DNA of 64,000 nt. Origin: Phragmites australis (lineage: Eukaryota > Streptophyta > Magnoliopsida > Poales > Poaceae). Positions 12,401-23,000 of the stretch are shown piece by piece. Numbering within the stretch: position 1 is the stretch's first letter; every line of letters starts with the position of its first letter. The translations under genes and the position numbers were made by a program. The stretch is from assembly GCF_958298935.1 (NCBI RefSeq), contig NC_084939.1:9563501-9627500 (forward strand), read 5' to 3'. The notes beneath the pieces were generated by a model. That model worked only from the letters and a program-made list of their open reading frames with translations, was not told the origin of the DNA and did not search any database.

Positions 12401-13301
12401 AGGGATATAGCTTAAGGATCTTACATATTTTTACACCATGGGTCATGTCATCGTTTCTTTTGGGAGCCATTTCTCTTGACAGGTGCAAGCACACAATCCA
12501 ACTCGATTTCCATGTTCCAATTCAACCAGTGAAACTTGACATAGGACCAAGACATTTTCCCCTCCTCATTTACCTCACAACCCCAATCTCTCACCTTAAA
12601 ATTATGCACTCTAAAGCAGAGCACAGTGGGTCTCTCTCTGGCTAACTTGCACAGGACAGCTGCATTAACATTGCTATTAATACTGTCCTTAAATTTCTAA
12701 ATAACCTCCGATCAAATGTAAACACTAAAGCCTTCAAGCACAATTGAGAAATGGAGAACTCCAAAGTCCCAACTCTCAAGCAAAAAATTTCCGAGCACAG
12801 AGAGAACAGCAAATTACAGCAGCAGAAAATAAGGGAAGGGAACGCGAGTGGGGACCTTCCATACGACGGGTCTGACGCCGGCGCCGCCGTCCGGCACGCC
12901 GAGGCAGGCCAGCCTCCGTAGCTCCCCCATGTTCACCACCTTCTTCCACAGCTGCACCCACCCAAAAACATCCACTACAAAATCAGCCACACGCACCAAA
13001 ACCCTAGCAATCACCCAGACCAAAACCAAAACCCTGTCCCACCCACCGCGGCCTTGAAGTCTGCGAGCAGGTGCGCCCGCAGGACCGCCTCCCCGCGGCC
13101 GCCGTCCTCCTCCTCCCCACCTCTACCCTTCCCCACCGCCTCCGCATAGGACGGCGGCGGCGGAACGGGAGCAGGCGGCGGCGGCGGCGGCCGGGGGGCT
13201 AGGTCGGCGCCGTAGGGGTCCGGTGGGGCCGGCGGCGGCGCCGGGGCCGCCCACAGCGGGCTGTTAAGCCACTCCGGCACCGCCCGCGCCTTCTTCCGCA
13301 T
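6462..13301 (-). CDS. TBC-domain Rab GTPase-activating protein (TBC1D13-like), nine exons
   Basis: Exons on the minus strand: 13301-13047, 12951-12856, 11622-11518, 11013-10861, 10123-10040, 9945-9817, 9723-9544, 6822-6706, 6626-6462. Every intron is GT-AG and every exon is a whole number of codons, giving 427 aa. The start was chosen because MRKKARAVPEWLNSP matches the usual plant N-terminus. The TBC domain begins at the GVPDG segment (about residue 103) and carries both catalytic fingers: IDRDVKR (arginine near 217) and RYVQGMNEV (glutamine near 252). The C-terminus has FRWITLLL, WDAILGDPEG and LLRICCAMLIL, all family hallmarks. Known role: accelerates GTP hydrolysis by Rab proteins in membrane traffic; the partner Rab cannot be read from sequence. 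Residues 25-70 are proline-rich. Intron 7 is expanded by a 2-kb LTR element. Its promoter region abuts a retroelement block at about 14311. Confidence 0.95.
7198..7453. repeat. 128-bp tandem duplication spanning flank, target site and left LTR
   Basis: The unit beginning TTAACGTTAACGTTTAGAT at 7198 recurs at 7326, period 128. Each copy contains the host flank, the TAGAT target site and a full 104-bp LTR. The two copies appear identical up to the C-homopolymer. Because the unit includes host flank, the duplication arose after the insertion. The element proper therefore has a left LTR twice (7217-7320 and 7345-7448). Confidence 0.9.
7741..7884. repeat. five tandem 30-bp units in the interior of the intron-7 element
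   Basis: Units begin at 7741, 7771, 7801, 7831 and 7861 and share the core AGCACATAGCTTCAACGAC followed by ACAATGGTCG. The 30-bp length keeps reading frames open and yields a ten-residue repeat in translation (SEHIASTTQW on plus, LKLCAPTIVS on minus), but nothing else argues that it is translated. Confidence 0.85.
9144..9161 (-). other. retrotransposon primer-binding site (initiator tRNA-Met type)
   Basis: TGGTATCAGGGCTCTAGG on the minus strand directly abuts the LTR end at 9162. Plant copia elements use TGGTATCAGAGC at this position; the difference is one base in the core. Confidence 0.8.
12234..12314 (+). mobile_element. 5'-truncated SINE tail (Au-SINE-like) with 17-bp target-site duplication
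   Basis: A 47-bp insert (12251-12297) reads TACCCCAACTTGCTTGGG, then AGTAAAAGACTTTG and a (GTT)n tail, matching the 3' end I know from plant Au SINEs. It is bracketed by perfect 17-bp direct repeats TGTGGACAGCTTGTTTT (12234-12250 and 12298-12314), the product of LINE-machinery target-primed insertion. It lies in TBC intron 2. Confidence 0.82.
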
Positions 13302-13602
13302 CCCCTCTCCTCTCCTCCCCAAAGGATCCGTAGAAGCCGCTCGCCTCGCGCACGTGGAGATGGCGCCGCCGGCCGCGTGGGCGGAAGGGTCTGGAAGAAT
13401 AGGAGGGGAGGGGAACTGCATAGAGGGGACAGGGGCGCAGATCTCGAACCTGCAAGTGGCGAGTTGCCACGCTTCTGCTGTTATTCTAGAGAGAGATTCT
13501 TCTTTCTGGAAATGTAGAGAGATAGAAGGGAGCACTGGTGGGGTCCAGTGGTCAGCGACAGCGTTAACATGGGAGGGTGGCAGGGCAGCGCCTCGCTCTG
13601 CT

Positions 13603-13846
13603 TTTTTATTAGGATACAAAACGCACACGACTCACACTACACTTAAACACACGATCGATCGGAGGCTGTTAGACCCTCGGTACGAGCACGCATATCTTAC
13701 TTAATACACGCGTGTACGTATCATATGTTGCGCTTAGGACCTATCTTGGAAGCAACTGGGGAATAAATCCCTCGGTGAGACCCGAGTGGCAGCGCTCGCA
13801 CCTGGAGCGACTGACCAACCGAGCTGCAGCTTGTTCTCACCTCAGT
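13603..13846 (-). mobile_element. tRNA-derived SINE-like insertion upstream of the TBC gene
   Basis: On the minus strand the segment starts near GCTGCAGCTCGGTTGGTCAG, which resembles a tRNA A box, has a GCCACTCGGGTCTCACC block resembling a damaged B box, and ends in TAATAAAAAA (13603-13610). Flanking direct repeats TCTGCTTTT (13597-13605) and TCTGCTCTT (13847-13855) fit a target-site duplication. The insertion is absent from the duplicated copy of this region at 37473-38046, which runs straight through this point. The family assignment is from memory of plant SINE architecture. Confidence 0.6.
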
Positions 13847-13855
13847 TCTGCTCTT

Positions 13856-14274
13856 GAGTGCGTTTGATTGTCCGAATCTCTTTTAACTTGATTCGATGGA
13901 TGCGTATAATCTCATAGAGAAGCATATTTGATTGGTCATATCTACTGTTATAACTTAGCTCAACAGATTCAAATATATAGTCTCATCCTAGCCCGAGGGA
14001 TGCAGGTTTTGCATTCGCTCGTGCAGATGATCCCATTTATTAGTATCACAAAATCATCTTCATACGAGTAACTAATTATAATCTCAATTCTTATATCCGC
14101 TCATGCAGCATCAAATTCAGTCAATCAAACATAAACTCAGCTCGAACTGCCCAGATAGATACAACAAACCAACACTCTTCTTGTCAACAAATATGACTCC
14201 GCTCAGACTGTTTCTCTCTCATCTTACTTATACGATGCATCTTTACAAAACCTCATCCGGGAAACCAAACACAC
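13856..14274. mobile_element. MITE upstream of the TBC gene, same family as the one at 59019-59424
   Basis: Left end GAGTGCGTTTGATTG and right end (reverse complement) GTGTGTTTGGTTT form imperfect terminal inverted repeats. The inverted sequence aligns with the 59019 MITE (shared GATGCATCGTATA, AGAAGAGTGTT, GCATGAGCGG blocks). A possible 3-bp duplication CTT is seen at 13853-13855 and 14275-14277, although the sister copy has TAA. The segment is missing from the duplicated copy of the region. Ends are good to within a few bases. Confidence 0.65.
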
Positions 14275-14310
14275 CTTCAAATGCGGGTCAGATGTCCCCT
14301 ACGTGAAGGG

Positions 14311-14655
14311 AGGAACCTGTGGGCTAGTAAGAATCTGGCGGAAAAATGACCAGGGAATCTACCAATAGCCCCGAAGGGGACCTGATGCGGACCTCTTGGG
14401 ACACGTGTCAGTTCCAGTTAGAATAGTGCTATGCAAATGTACATTAACCGTAATACCCCTAGAATATCCTGGAATATTCCCTAGTGTTAAAAGGAATATT
14501 CCTGTAGATGATGGACACAAATGTAATACTGATCAAGTGGTTGAGATATGGCTATAAATACTCCCATCTGGCCATTGTAATAACGAGAAGGAGCAGTTAT
14601 TACACTCATTGTTATGAGTTTACTGTTCATTATATTGCAATTAAAGATCCCAACA
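14311..14655 (+). repeat. second half of a gypsy LTR (Tat/RIRE2-like family) with TATA box
   Basis: Ends GATCCCAACA at 14655, immediately followed by a primer-binding-site-like TTGGCACCATCCGTGGGG (14657-14674). It includes GCTATAAATACTCCC (14551) as a plus-strand core promoter. It aligns with the 3' part of the LTR at 38173-39111 and, inverted, with 17003-17380. The first roughly 340 bp of the LTR are absent. Confidence 0.82.
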
Positions 14656-14656
14656 T

Positions 14657-14674
14657 TTGGCACCATCCGTGGGG
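14657..14674 (+). other. probable gypsy primer-binding site
   Basis: TTGGCACCATCCGTGGGG follows the LTR CA end by one base. Many plant gypsy elements have TTGGCGCCGTCTGTGGG here; this copy fits with a few transitions. Confidence 0.65.
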
Positions 14675-14899
14675 ATTGAACCCACGACCATGTGGTAACC
14701 TCATGCCACCGAAGATTAGGAAGGGAAGAACGCAAGAATCTGAGGACGCCAAGGGGGGTTTGACAACACCATCGCAGCAAGGAGGAGCCATGGCGACAAG
14801 GGGTTGGAGCTTCGGGTGAGGCCCCCCGAGTTGAGATACCCAGAGTCGGTAGGGCTGCAGAAGGCAAAACCAAAGCATCCAAGGCAATTGCACCAGTCA

Positions 14900-15885
14900 C
14901 TCAAGAGGATCAGGCAGCCGCATCGGATGTTCAGGAGAATCGCGTGACTACACAACATGTCCAAGGGGACCATAGAGCTGGAGCTCACGAAGGCAACACA
15001 ACGCAGTACAAACACCAGGTGGAGGAAGTTAACAAGCAGATTTAGAAGCTACGTAAAGAGCTCATGTCTCTCCGTCAGTCCATATCCTCTCAGCAAGGGC
15101 CTTCGGGGGGACTCAGTAACAGCAGGGACCCAGAAGTGGCTCATCGGTGGGGGTTGGAGGAACCTCTTCCTTCTGCGGGCGGTTGACTAAGCCTCTTCAC
15201 TGTCCACAGGCCTGCAGACATGGTCGTGGCCTTCAGGATTCAAGATGCCTCGGCTGCACTTGTACAACGATGAAACCTACCCAAGGGAATTCACTATGAG
15301 TTTTGAGGCTAGGGTGGAGTCCGCAGGGGGAGATGAATCAACCATGGCTAAGGCCTTCGTCCTGGCCATCAACGGAATTGGTCTCTCGTGGTATATTTCC
15401 CTCCCTACAGGGACAATATACTCCTGGAAGCAGCTCCGAGAGGTGTTGTTCTCGCATTTCCAGGGCAACTATGCGGCCCCAGTCACCGTTGGAGATCTAT
15501 TTGCAGTGAAGCAGAAGGAAGGCGAGAGCCTAAAGGAGCTCACCCAACGCTTTTGTGCAAGTGAAGTGCCAAGCGAAGGGCCTCAGTGATGACACCGTGA
15601 TAGATGCCGCATGACAGGGGCTTTGGCCTGGAGCATTAGCGTCACGCCTGGCACGGAAGCCGGTCAAGGATGTAGATGAATTGTTCACCAAGATGGAAGA
15701 GTACCTGAGGGCCGAAGAGGACAACCTTCAGAGGCAAGTTGATAAACCGACTTTGGAGGCTCAAAATCACAGGACAGGTGAGGAAAAAGTGCCTCGCGGG
15801 AAAGAGAAAGAGGAGCATTCGAGGGAGACCCATCGGTCCTTAGACAAGCACAAGTCCCACCACCATTATTTCAACTAGTCGAAGA
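14900..15885 (+). pseudogene. gypsy gag remnant
   Basis: From 15245 the frame reads MPRLHLYNDETYPREF followed by a gag core (SWKQLREVLFSHFQGNY, then VGDLFAVKQKEGESLKELTQRF). The frame then shifts, and the homologous continuation (GLSDDTVIDAA, LARKPVKDVDELFTKMEEYL) has a stop after DAA at about 15615. Upstream (14900-15240) a charged, glutamine-rich linker with a stop is visible. No zinc knuckle survives. Typical of Tat-type gypsy elements. Confidence 0.78.
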
Positions 15886-16239
15886 GGTCATAAGCGAAGC
15901 GTTCTCAGTATTAAAGAGGGTCAGGACAGAAGCAAGTAGAGAAGTGGAGCTTGATGAGGAGTCGAGGTCATGGTATCGGACCACCCCGACCGCTATACTA
16001 CGTGGTGCATGGTGAAGATGCTGGACATACGACCAAGTTGTGCCCCTGGATCTTTAGGGCCCCCGGATCTGGGTCTTCTTATGACCCCCGAGGGATACAC
16101 CACATGGAGGCGCTAAGTGTTCAAGATTTGGGTCTACCCCCATGGTCTCTCATCCACCTTACTATCACATGGCTTCAGCTGGAGCCCCTTCCCCGCGTCA
16201 CTCGCAGACACCTGAGTTGCCGCCACTGGCACCCAGGAT

Positions 16240-16885
16240 GGCGATCAAGGCTCCCTTAGAAGGGGCAAGATCCGTTCAAAATATGGAAGGAGCTGGGAGT
16301 GTGATATTGGCCATCTTCGGGGGATCCAGCTATGACTTTGAATCCAAGAGGCAGCGGAGAGAGTACGTACACATGGTCAATCATGTGGGAACTAGTTCCC
16401 CAATCATCAAGTCTCGAGGGTCTGACCAGTCGATCACCTTCTCTCTGGAAGACCTTCGAGACCTCGATTACTCTCATACTGACGCCTTCATCGTTTTCGC
16501 GAATGTGTATAGATCAGAAGTGCTCCGGATATTGGTTGATGTGGGGAGTTCAGCAAATCTTCTGTTTGCTGAAGCCTTTGATCAGATGGGAATTCTTAGG
16601 AGCCACTTGCAGCCAGCTGGGACCCCGCTACAAGGCTTTTGGGGAAAGCCCATTGAAGCCATTAGACAGATCTCACTCCTGGTATCCTTCGGTAAAGGGG
16701 GGAGCATGGACGGAGAATGTCCTGTTTGATGTGGTGGATGTGTCTTACCAGCACAATGCCATCTTCGGGAGAGGAACACTATCCAAATTTGATGTGGTAG
16801 TACACCATGGTTACTTATGTATGAAGATGCCTGGCCCGAAGGGTGTCATATCTGTCTGGGGAATCATGTCACAGCTCGAAGGATA
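16240..16885 (+). pseudogene. gypsy aspartic protease remnant
   Basis: The frame contains DVGSSANLLF (active-site D-x-G-S/A) at about 16537-16566, preceded by FANVYRSEVLRILV and followed by QMGI. A frameshift near 16695 moves the continuation (ENVLFDVVDVSYQHNAIFGR) to the next frame. It ends at a stop at 16884 after LCMKMPGPKGVI. The RT, RNase H and integrase that should follow are absent; the sequence breaks at an inverted LTR at 17003. Confidence 0.78.
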
Positions 16886-17002
16886 GAGCATGACCATGCT
16901 CTGGGTCAACAGAAGGTGCACATGTCATCTGGAGCAGATGCAGAGGAGCAAGAGAACACACTGTTGAGAGCCAACTCGAGGATAAAATGTAAATGTAGAC
17001 AC

Positions 17003-17706
17003 TGTTGGGATTTTGATCGCAACATAGTGAACAGTGGACTCATAATAGTGAGTGTAATAATTGTTCCTCCTTGTTATTACAGCAGCTAGCTGAGAGTATT
17101 TATAGCCATACCTTAGCAACCCCGATCATCATTACATTTGTGCCCCTTATCCACATGAATATTCCTTTTAACCTCAAGGAATATCTCGGAATATTCCTTG
17201 GGTATGACTATCATTGTACATTTACATTGCCATGTACTACCTAGACCCGACATGTGTCCAAAATGACCCTGCCTCGGGTCTCCCTTCAGGGCTACTGGCG
17301 GATTCCCTCTGGTTATCTTCTCATCGGATTCTTGCTAACCTGCAGGTTCCTCTAAGGGTAGGCTTTTGTTCTCTTGTTGAAGGCCTTCATCCTTAGGTCT
17401 TTTTTGTACCCTTTTTCCTTCGGGCTTCACTGCATCTCTTCATCCTTCGGTCCTCACGTCCAGGCTTTGCTTCCTGGGCTTCGTTACCACTTATGCCCTT
17501 TGTCATTCCTTGCTTCATGTGTTCCCATTGGGATCATCGCTTGCATCCTCGGACTTCTAGGTCTTCATTGTATGCCCTGCGGCTTAATCCCTGCAGATCA
17601 TAGGGAAAACATCTCTACCTCGACATTACTTTTGTTACTTTGCTTGCGGGGTTAGCTGATATGGCCAAAGATAACGGGTGGGAGCCAATGTGGTACCATT
17701 CCCACA
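17003..17706 (-). repeat. inverted LTR of the same gypsy family
   Basis: Plus-strand ends are TGTTGGGATTTTGATCG at 17003 and ACCATTCCCACA at 17706, so the transcriptional sense is minus. It is the reverse complement counterpart of 14311-14655 (inner part) and 37207-37473 (outer part) joined, giving an independent view of the full LTR (about 704 bp). The sequence to its right (17707-17900) resembles, in reverse, the pre-LTR region at 37050-37206, so it is the 3' LTR of a minus-strand element. No primer-binding site borders it on the left. Confidence 0.8.
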
Positions 17707-18442
17707 ATAGACACCTTCGGAGTTGTACTCTTTGTCTTGTAGGGGAAGCCCTATTATGGGGGTGCAAAGTTTTTAACGAGGCATCATCCTAGTGTAATCC
17801 CTAGATGAATAAAAATGAATTCCCCGAAAAGAGTATCCAGTTTTGCCTCGAGCACGAAGGGTAGAAGTCTAAGGACTCCCCTATGGCCGATGTCCAAGGA
17901 CTCGCTGCTTCGGAGGACTAGACGAGCCTAAGGGCCTTGGAGGGTTGATGCCTAATGGCTCACTCGTAACAAAAGAAGGTAGAAGTCTAAGGGCCCCCCC
18001 TAGGGCTGACGTCTAAGGACTGGCCCATGTTAAACGGAGGGTCGTCGCCCATGTATGGGCTCAACACCTCAGAAAATCGAGCAAGCCTAAGGGCCCCAAA
18101 GGGGTGACGTCTAAGGACTCTCCCATGTTAAACAGAGGGTGGTCACCCAAAATATGGGCTCGAGCAAACCCGAGGGTCCCAAAGGGCTCGCACCTGAGAA
18201 CCCGCCAATAGAAATGAAGGGTTTTGTTCTAGATACGGACTAGCCATGCCAAAAGCCAGCGAGCATGAGGCCCACGAAGGCAGACACCTAGAGACTCACC
18301 CACGTTAACAAGAGAGCGTAGTCCAATGGTTCTTCTGTCTGGGTCCGTCGAAGGACCAGTCGCTTAAAGGATTATTCGAGCCTAGGGGCTCCGAGGCAAA
18401 GCCACCTAAATATCCCCAGGCAGCTGGGATCTACGAAGCCGA
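17707..18442 (-). other. internal 3' region of a minus-strand gypsy element, non-coding
   Basis: Rich in imperfect repeats of AAGGGCCCC, GTCTAAGGACTC and CCTAAGGGCC type, with no open frame. The end next to the LTR matches 37050-37206 in inverted orientation. Nothing else recognised. Confidence 0.55.
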
Positions 18443-19918
18443 TGTTGGGGAATGGGTAGGCTACGATAGCGCAAAATAATTTTTTTAAAATGTTCAACCA
18501 GGAAACTATGCGAGTAGGGGATCATGGATCGTTACCACTAGACGCGCAGTGCAATGGAAGACGAGTTGGAGTAGACCGATCCAACGTCGTGTGAGTCGAT
18601 GTAGAACAAGCAGTCAAACTCAGTAGAGTTGTCGTAGAAGATCGACCTCCTAGTCGAGATCAACTTCCGATTTTGGCTTTCTTGTCAAGAGCATTCCGAC
18701 TAGTCATGATCGCCTTATCAGGAGCAACATCGAGCCGATTAGCACCGCAATAGCAGCAGTGTCTCTATGGTATACACATGTACTGGGGTGGAACGTCGAA
18801 TGTCAGTATGCTAGCACCGCATGTACAAGTGGGGTTTCGAGAGGTCTAGTGGATAGGGCGCGGCTAGGGTTTTGGAGTGGCTCAACTATGCGCGCTCCTC
18901 CCCTTATATAGATCCTACTATAGGCTCCCACGTTGGAATCCCATTAGGACTCTAGTCCCTCATGGATCACAATCCGTTTAAACTCTTTTACAGATCAAAT
19001 CCGTGTCTCATGTTTCAACCCATTAAGTGTGTGACCCGTTAGGTTCATGTATAAAAATGGCTACGACTCGGAAATCCTTTCTAAGCTGAAATAAACAATG
19101 ATCCCTAGTAGGGCTAATTGATTCCCGAATATACATAAAGATCATATCAGCTGAACCTTGATATATACATGCACCAATCTATTTGCCTCACGATACTAGT
19201 CAAGGTCAAAGCGAGGCACATGCCATCCTTGTGATAGCTTGACCATTCACTCAATCTTGTAGCGGATTACTCAACTCGTGATTAATTCTTTAAACACATT
19301 GGTATGGCCATGCACTTTCTAATCTAACCACATTGAGGAACCCAAAGATATCTCTCCCATTATAATGGAGGGGCAAATTCTATCTTGATCGCCATACCCC
19401 ATGACATGTTTCATGGCAAACCCGAAATCTACCTTTATGATTACTTAGTCACATAGTAGCGTTTGACAGCCCTTAAGTGTGTCATTACACATTCTGAGAA
19501 TCAATGACGATCTCAGGCTAAGGATCCTGCAGGTACATCATTTGTGATTACAACTGATGGCACATCATATAATAATCCCATCAGTATCTCAAGGTGGGTC
19601 TATCCAACACCATGTTCTCTAATATGCGTTCACATTATTGATTTGACATCTCTATATCTATGATCTATGAAATATGATCATCAATCTATACATGTGCTAG
19701 TCTGTGAATCATTATTGTCCCATATAATGATATAAGACTAAGGATCATTTTAGAATAACATCACAATAAAATAAAAAGCTTCACAAACAATTCACATACA
19801 TGCTAATCAATGTAAATGATAATTATCTAAGGAACCGAATAACATATTATTCAAAAGTACATAAATATAGACGTGATATAATCATCTCTATGATTGCCTT
19901 CAGGACATATCACTAACA
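18443..19918 (-). repeat. copia-type LTR (probably solo)
   Basis: About 1.48 kb with ends TGTTGGGGAATGGG (18443) and ATCACTAACA (19918). On the minus strand it starts TGTTAGTGATATGTCCT followed by GAAGGCAATCATAGAGATG, the start signature of a common grass copia LTR family. No internal domain, no primer-binding site and no second LTR adjoin it. Flanks are GCCGA on the left and ACCGC on the right, so no clear target-site duplication. Confidence 0.6.
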
Positions 19919-20092
19919 ACCGCTTCACTCAAAAATAAAAATTGAACCAAGCGAAAGTAAAGGTCATGAAGGCTAGTGCCATAACGACGGATGGCACATG
20001 ACTGACCGCGGCTAGAAAGGTTTGTTAGCCGAATGCTTTGTTTCTAACGGAGCAATCGAGTGAGACAAACTACAAAGCAAGTTGCCAACGTC

Positions 20093-23000
20093 TTATATTA
20101 CAACAAATAACATTACAAGATTACAAAAGAGCCGGGGGATGGGCTGAAGATCTCGAAGGATCACATTAGAATATCTCCTTATATCTATGGCTACGTGCCA
20201 GTTGGAAGGCAAAGCCATGCTTAGCATCAAAAGAAGCTTCAGGGTCCATTTCCTCCTCGGAGCGAAGGGACTCAAAGGATGAAACCTCAACAAACGCGCC
20301 AAGCGTAGTTGACATGCCTCTTCAACAGGCTCCTCCTTAGGGATCAGGAGCTCTACCCCTGAAAAAGGTTGTACACCCTGTGTTTCCTTTGGGCCTCTAA
20401 CACTAAATCGTCAAAAGTCTCCCAGAACTCATGAGCCTCCATGTTATAGGCATCCTGGATAGCCCTTCGCTCGCTGTAATGATCTTCAAAATCCCCGTGG
20501 GGATGCCGAAGGAGAAATCTTCACCAAGTCGTGCGAAGCATATAAAGATCTTTGTACTCCATGTTCAAAGGCATTACATCTAATACAGTCCTCTTCGGGC
20601 CGGGACCCGATGACAAGGTCTACGCCTGCCTCAAAATGGGCCGAGGGCCACTACTGGCAGTGTGTTTGAAACGCTGAAAGAGCAGAGAAAAAACATAAGA
20701 AGTATATCCAACAAAAGCTTGTTTCATTGCCAAAAGCATGCCTTACAAGAGCTGAAATGTTTACAAAATTGAAGCAAAATCCTCGGCCTACAACCTATCC
20801 TAGGACCTAAGAGAAAGATTCACAGAGCCAGGATTGAAGATTCACACATGGGCTCTGCCAATGTTGACTCCTTCACTCTAACCTCTGCCACCCTCCGCCG
20901 TGCGATCCTTTTGGTGCGGCAACCACCGAAGCTGAGGTACTGGCCCTAACAGGTTGGGCGCTAGCAAAGGCTTTGGCTCATCCACAGGTGTACCAATATT
21001 TCTCAAAGAAAGCATGACTGGACATCCCTCGCCCCATGATTCTTAGCCTTCACGCTAGTTTCTGCTAGGAATTCATAACTTGGAGCACCAAGAGCTTTGA
21101 AGTGCGAGCAGCTAGTAACCTTTAGAGCAATGAAGGTAGCTTTAATGGATGCCTTGCCACAAAAGACGTTGATGTTGCACACGCTAGACTTGAGGAAGGC
21201 ACCCTGGAGGTCGGCCTCACCCGGAAGGGGGGAGCATCACTCACACCCAGCTCATGGAGCAGTGTGGATATTGCGATGGAGGTGACGTGATCATTCTTCA
21301 CGAGAGTATCCAGTTCCTCCTCTCAGGCTGCTTTCTCGCGCTTGAGGGCGGCACCAGAAGCAAGCCTTTTTTCTTGCTCTTCCTCGAGGGTGGCCTCTAT
21401 TGCGAGCCGCTTCTCCTTCTCTTCCCTGAGGGTGACATCAGAGTAGAGCCTTCACTTCTTTTCCCCCTCGAGGGTAGTTTTAGAAATGAGTTTCCATTTC
21501 TTTTCTTCCTCGAAGGACTCCTCTGAAGCGAGCCGCCAGTTGCGCTACTCCTTGAGGTTGGCCCGAAGGTCCTTGACCTCCTCCTCGGCATGCAGGCACC
21601 TGGCTATAACCTTGTCTAGCTGTGATTGGGCATTGCCAACAACCTTTCGCCCCCTAATGCCAAAACTAGCCACTTTGAGAAATAAATTCATAAGTCAATG
21701 TACATGGAACAATACTACAAACAAAACACATGAAGCCTTACTTTCGTGTGTTCGATAACGAGATGGTCCATCAGGACAGAGGATGTATAATTTGTAGACA
21801 TCGCCTCAGCTGTGTCTGCTAAAGCGATTCACCAAGCATGAGAAGAGCCTTCATGGTGGTTGGCCTCCCAAAGAGCTCGGCATAGTCGAAACCTTTGGAG
21901 GCCGACATGCTGCCACTCAGCTACAGGATATCGAGAGTCCCCATCAGCGACTTGCCTTTCCCTTGACCGAGTTGTACCGGGGATGTGTCGCATGGAGACA
22001 TGCTCTCTGCTACAAAACAGAGCATAATATCAAGTACACCGGAGCCAAAATAAGAATATAAGAAAGTTACCCAAAGTTTTCTCCCCAGTGGAATCATTCG
22101 AGTGGGCCTGGGGCCATCGTCGGGAGACCTACTAGGGGGCCGCAACGAGAGGTGAAGCTCCGCTCGCATTGGCCTCGTTGTCCTCCAAGTCCGAGTCAAA
22201 CAAGCGAAGGGCATTCTGAGTAGCAGGACCGCCTCTGTGTGCAGGAGATATGATGGTTAGAGGTGTCGTAGCAATTGGAGAGGTTGCTAAGGCATTCGGG
22301 ATGGATGAGGTGGCCTCCGCATCACCATCGTTACCAGTTTTCATTGGCATCCCATGGTTTTTGTCGTGGCCTTTGGTGGTTAGGGCAACCTATCATTTCT
22401 TAGGGCCCAGCTCGTTCGGAGCCCCAGGGCCACGACAAGGAACCTTTGGAGTAGCAACGGATGAAGATGCATCATCGGTGGCCACCTCTGTCGCCTTCTG
22501 CCATTGCGTACCCTTAGGAGGTGGAAAATGGGGCTCGCAGACAAGGCATCGAGTGTCCATAACGCGGTTGAGCCGTGGGTCGTTCATCTTTGTGGCTAAT
22601 TCATCATGCTCAAGCCACGTATATGGCCCGACCAGGATTTGCGCTTCCACCTCAACCTCTTCGGCACTCCCTGAAACAAAGCATAAGCGATCCAAACAAT
22701 CCACCAAAAAATCCATATCGAGGAAAATACCCAGGCTTACCCGGCGCCCCTTCAAGACGAATCTTGAAAAATTGAAACTCATCTGAAGACTCTGCAGGTG
22801 GCTCCTTGAACTTCCAATCAAAGGAGAGTGGCCAACACTAGCTACGCAGTATTCCTCGACAAGGTCTTAGAGACTGAGACATCTTGAGATTATCATGATG
22901 GTTTGCACCCTCACCTTGATGGCATCCGTGAACTCCACCTTCGGTCTCCTTCGGAAGAGGATTTCCTTGCCATTGGAGGACATCTTCAATCCAGTAGGAA

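Noticed and set aside
13742..13835. tRNA gene
   Set aside because: An A-box-like segment is present, but the B box is damaged, no cloverleaf closes, and it is followed by a poly(A)-like end and flanked by direct repeats; a SINE fits better.
16996..17714. TAGACAC on both sides of the inverted LTR (16996-17002 and 17708-17714) as a target-site duplication
   Set aside because: The right copy is one base away from the LTR end and matches the family's own pre-LTR sequence; 7 bp is also not the usual LTR-element length. More likely chance or microhomology.
18436..19925. Target-site duplication for the copia-type LTR at 18443-19918
   Set aside because: Flanks GCCGA and ACCGC share only CCG in different register.
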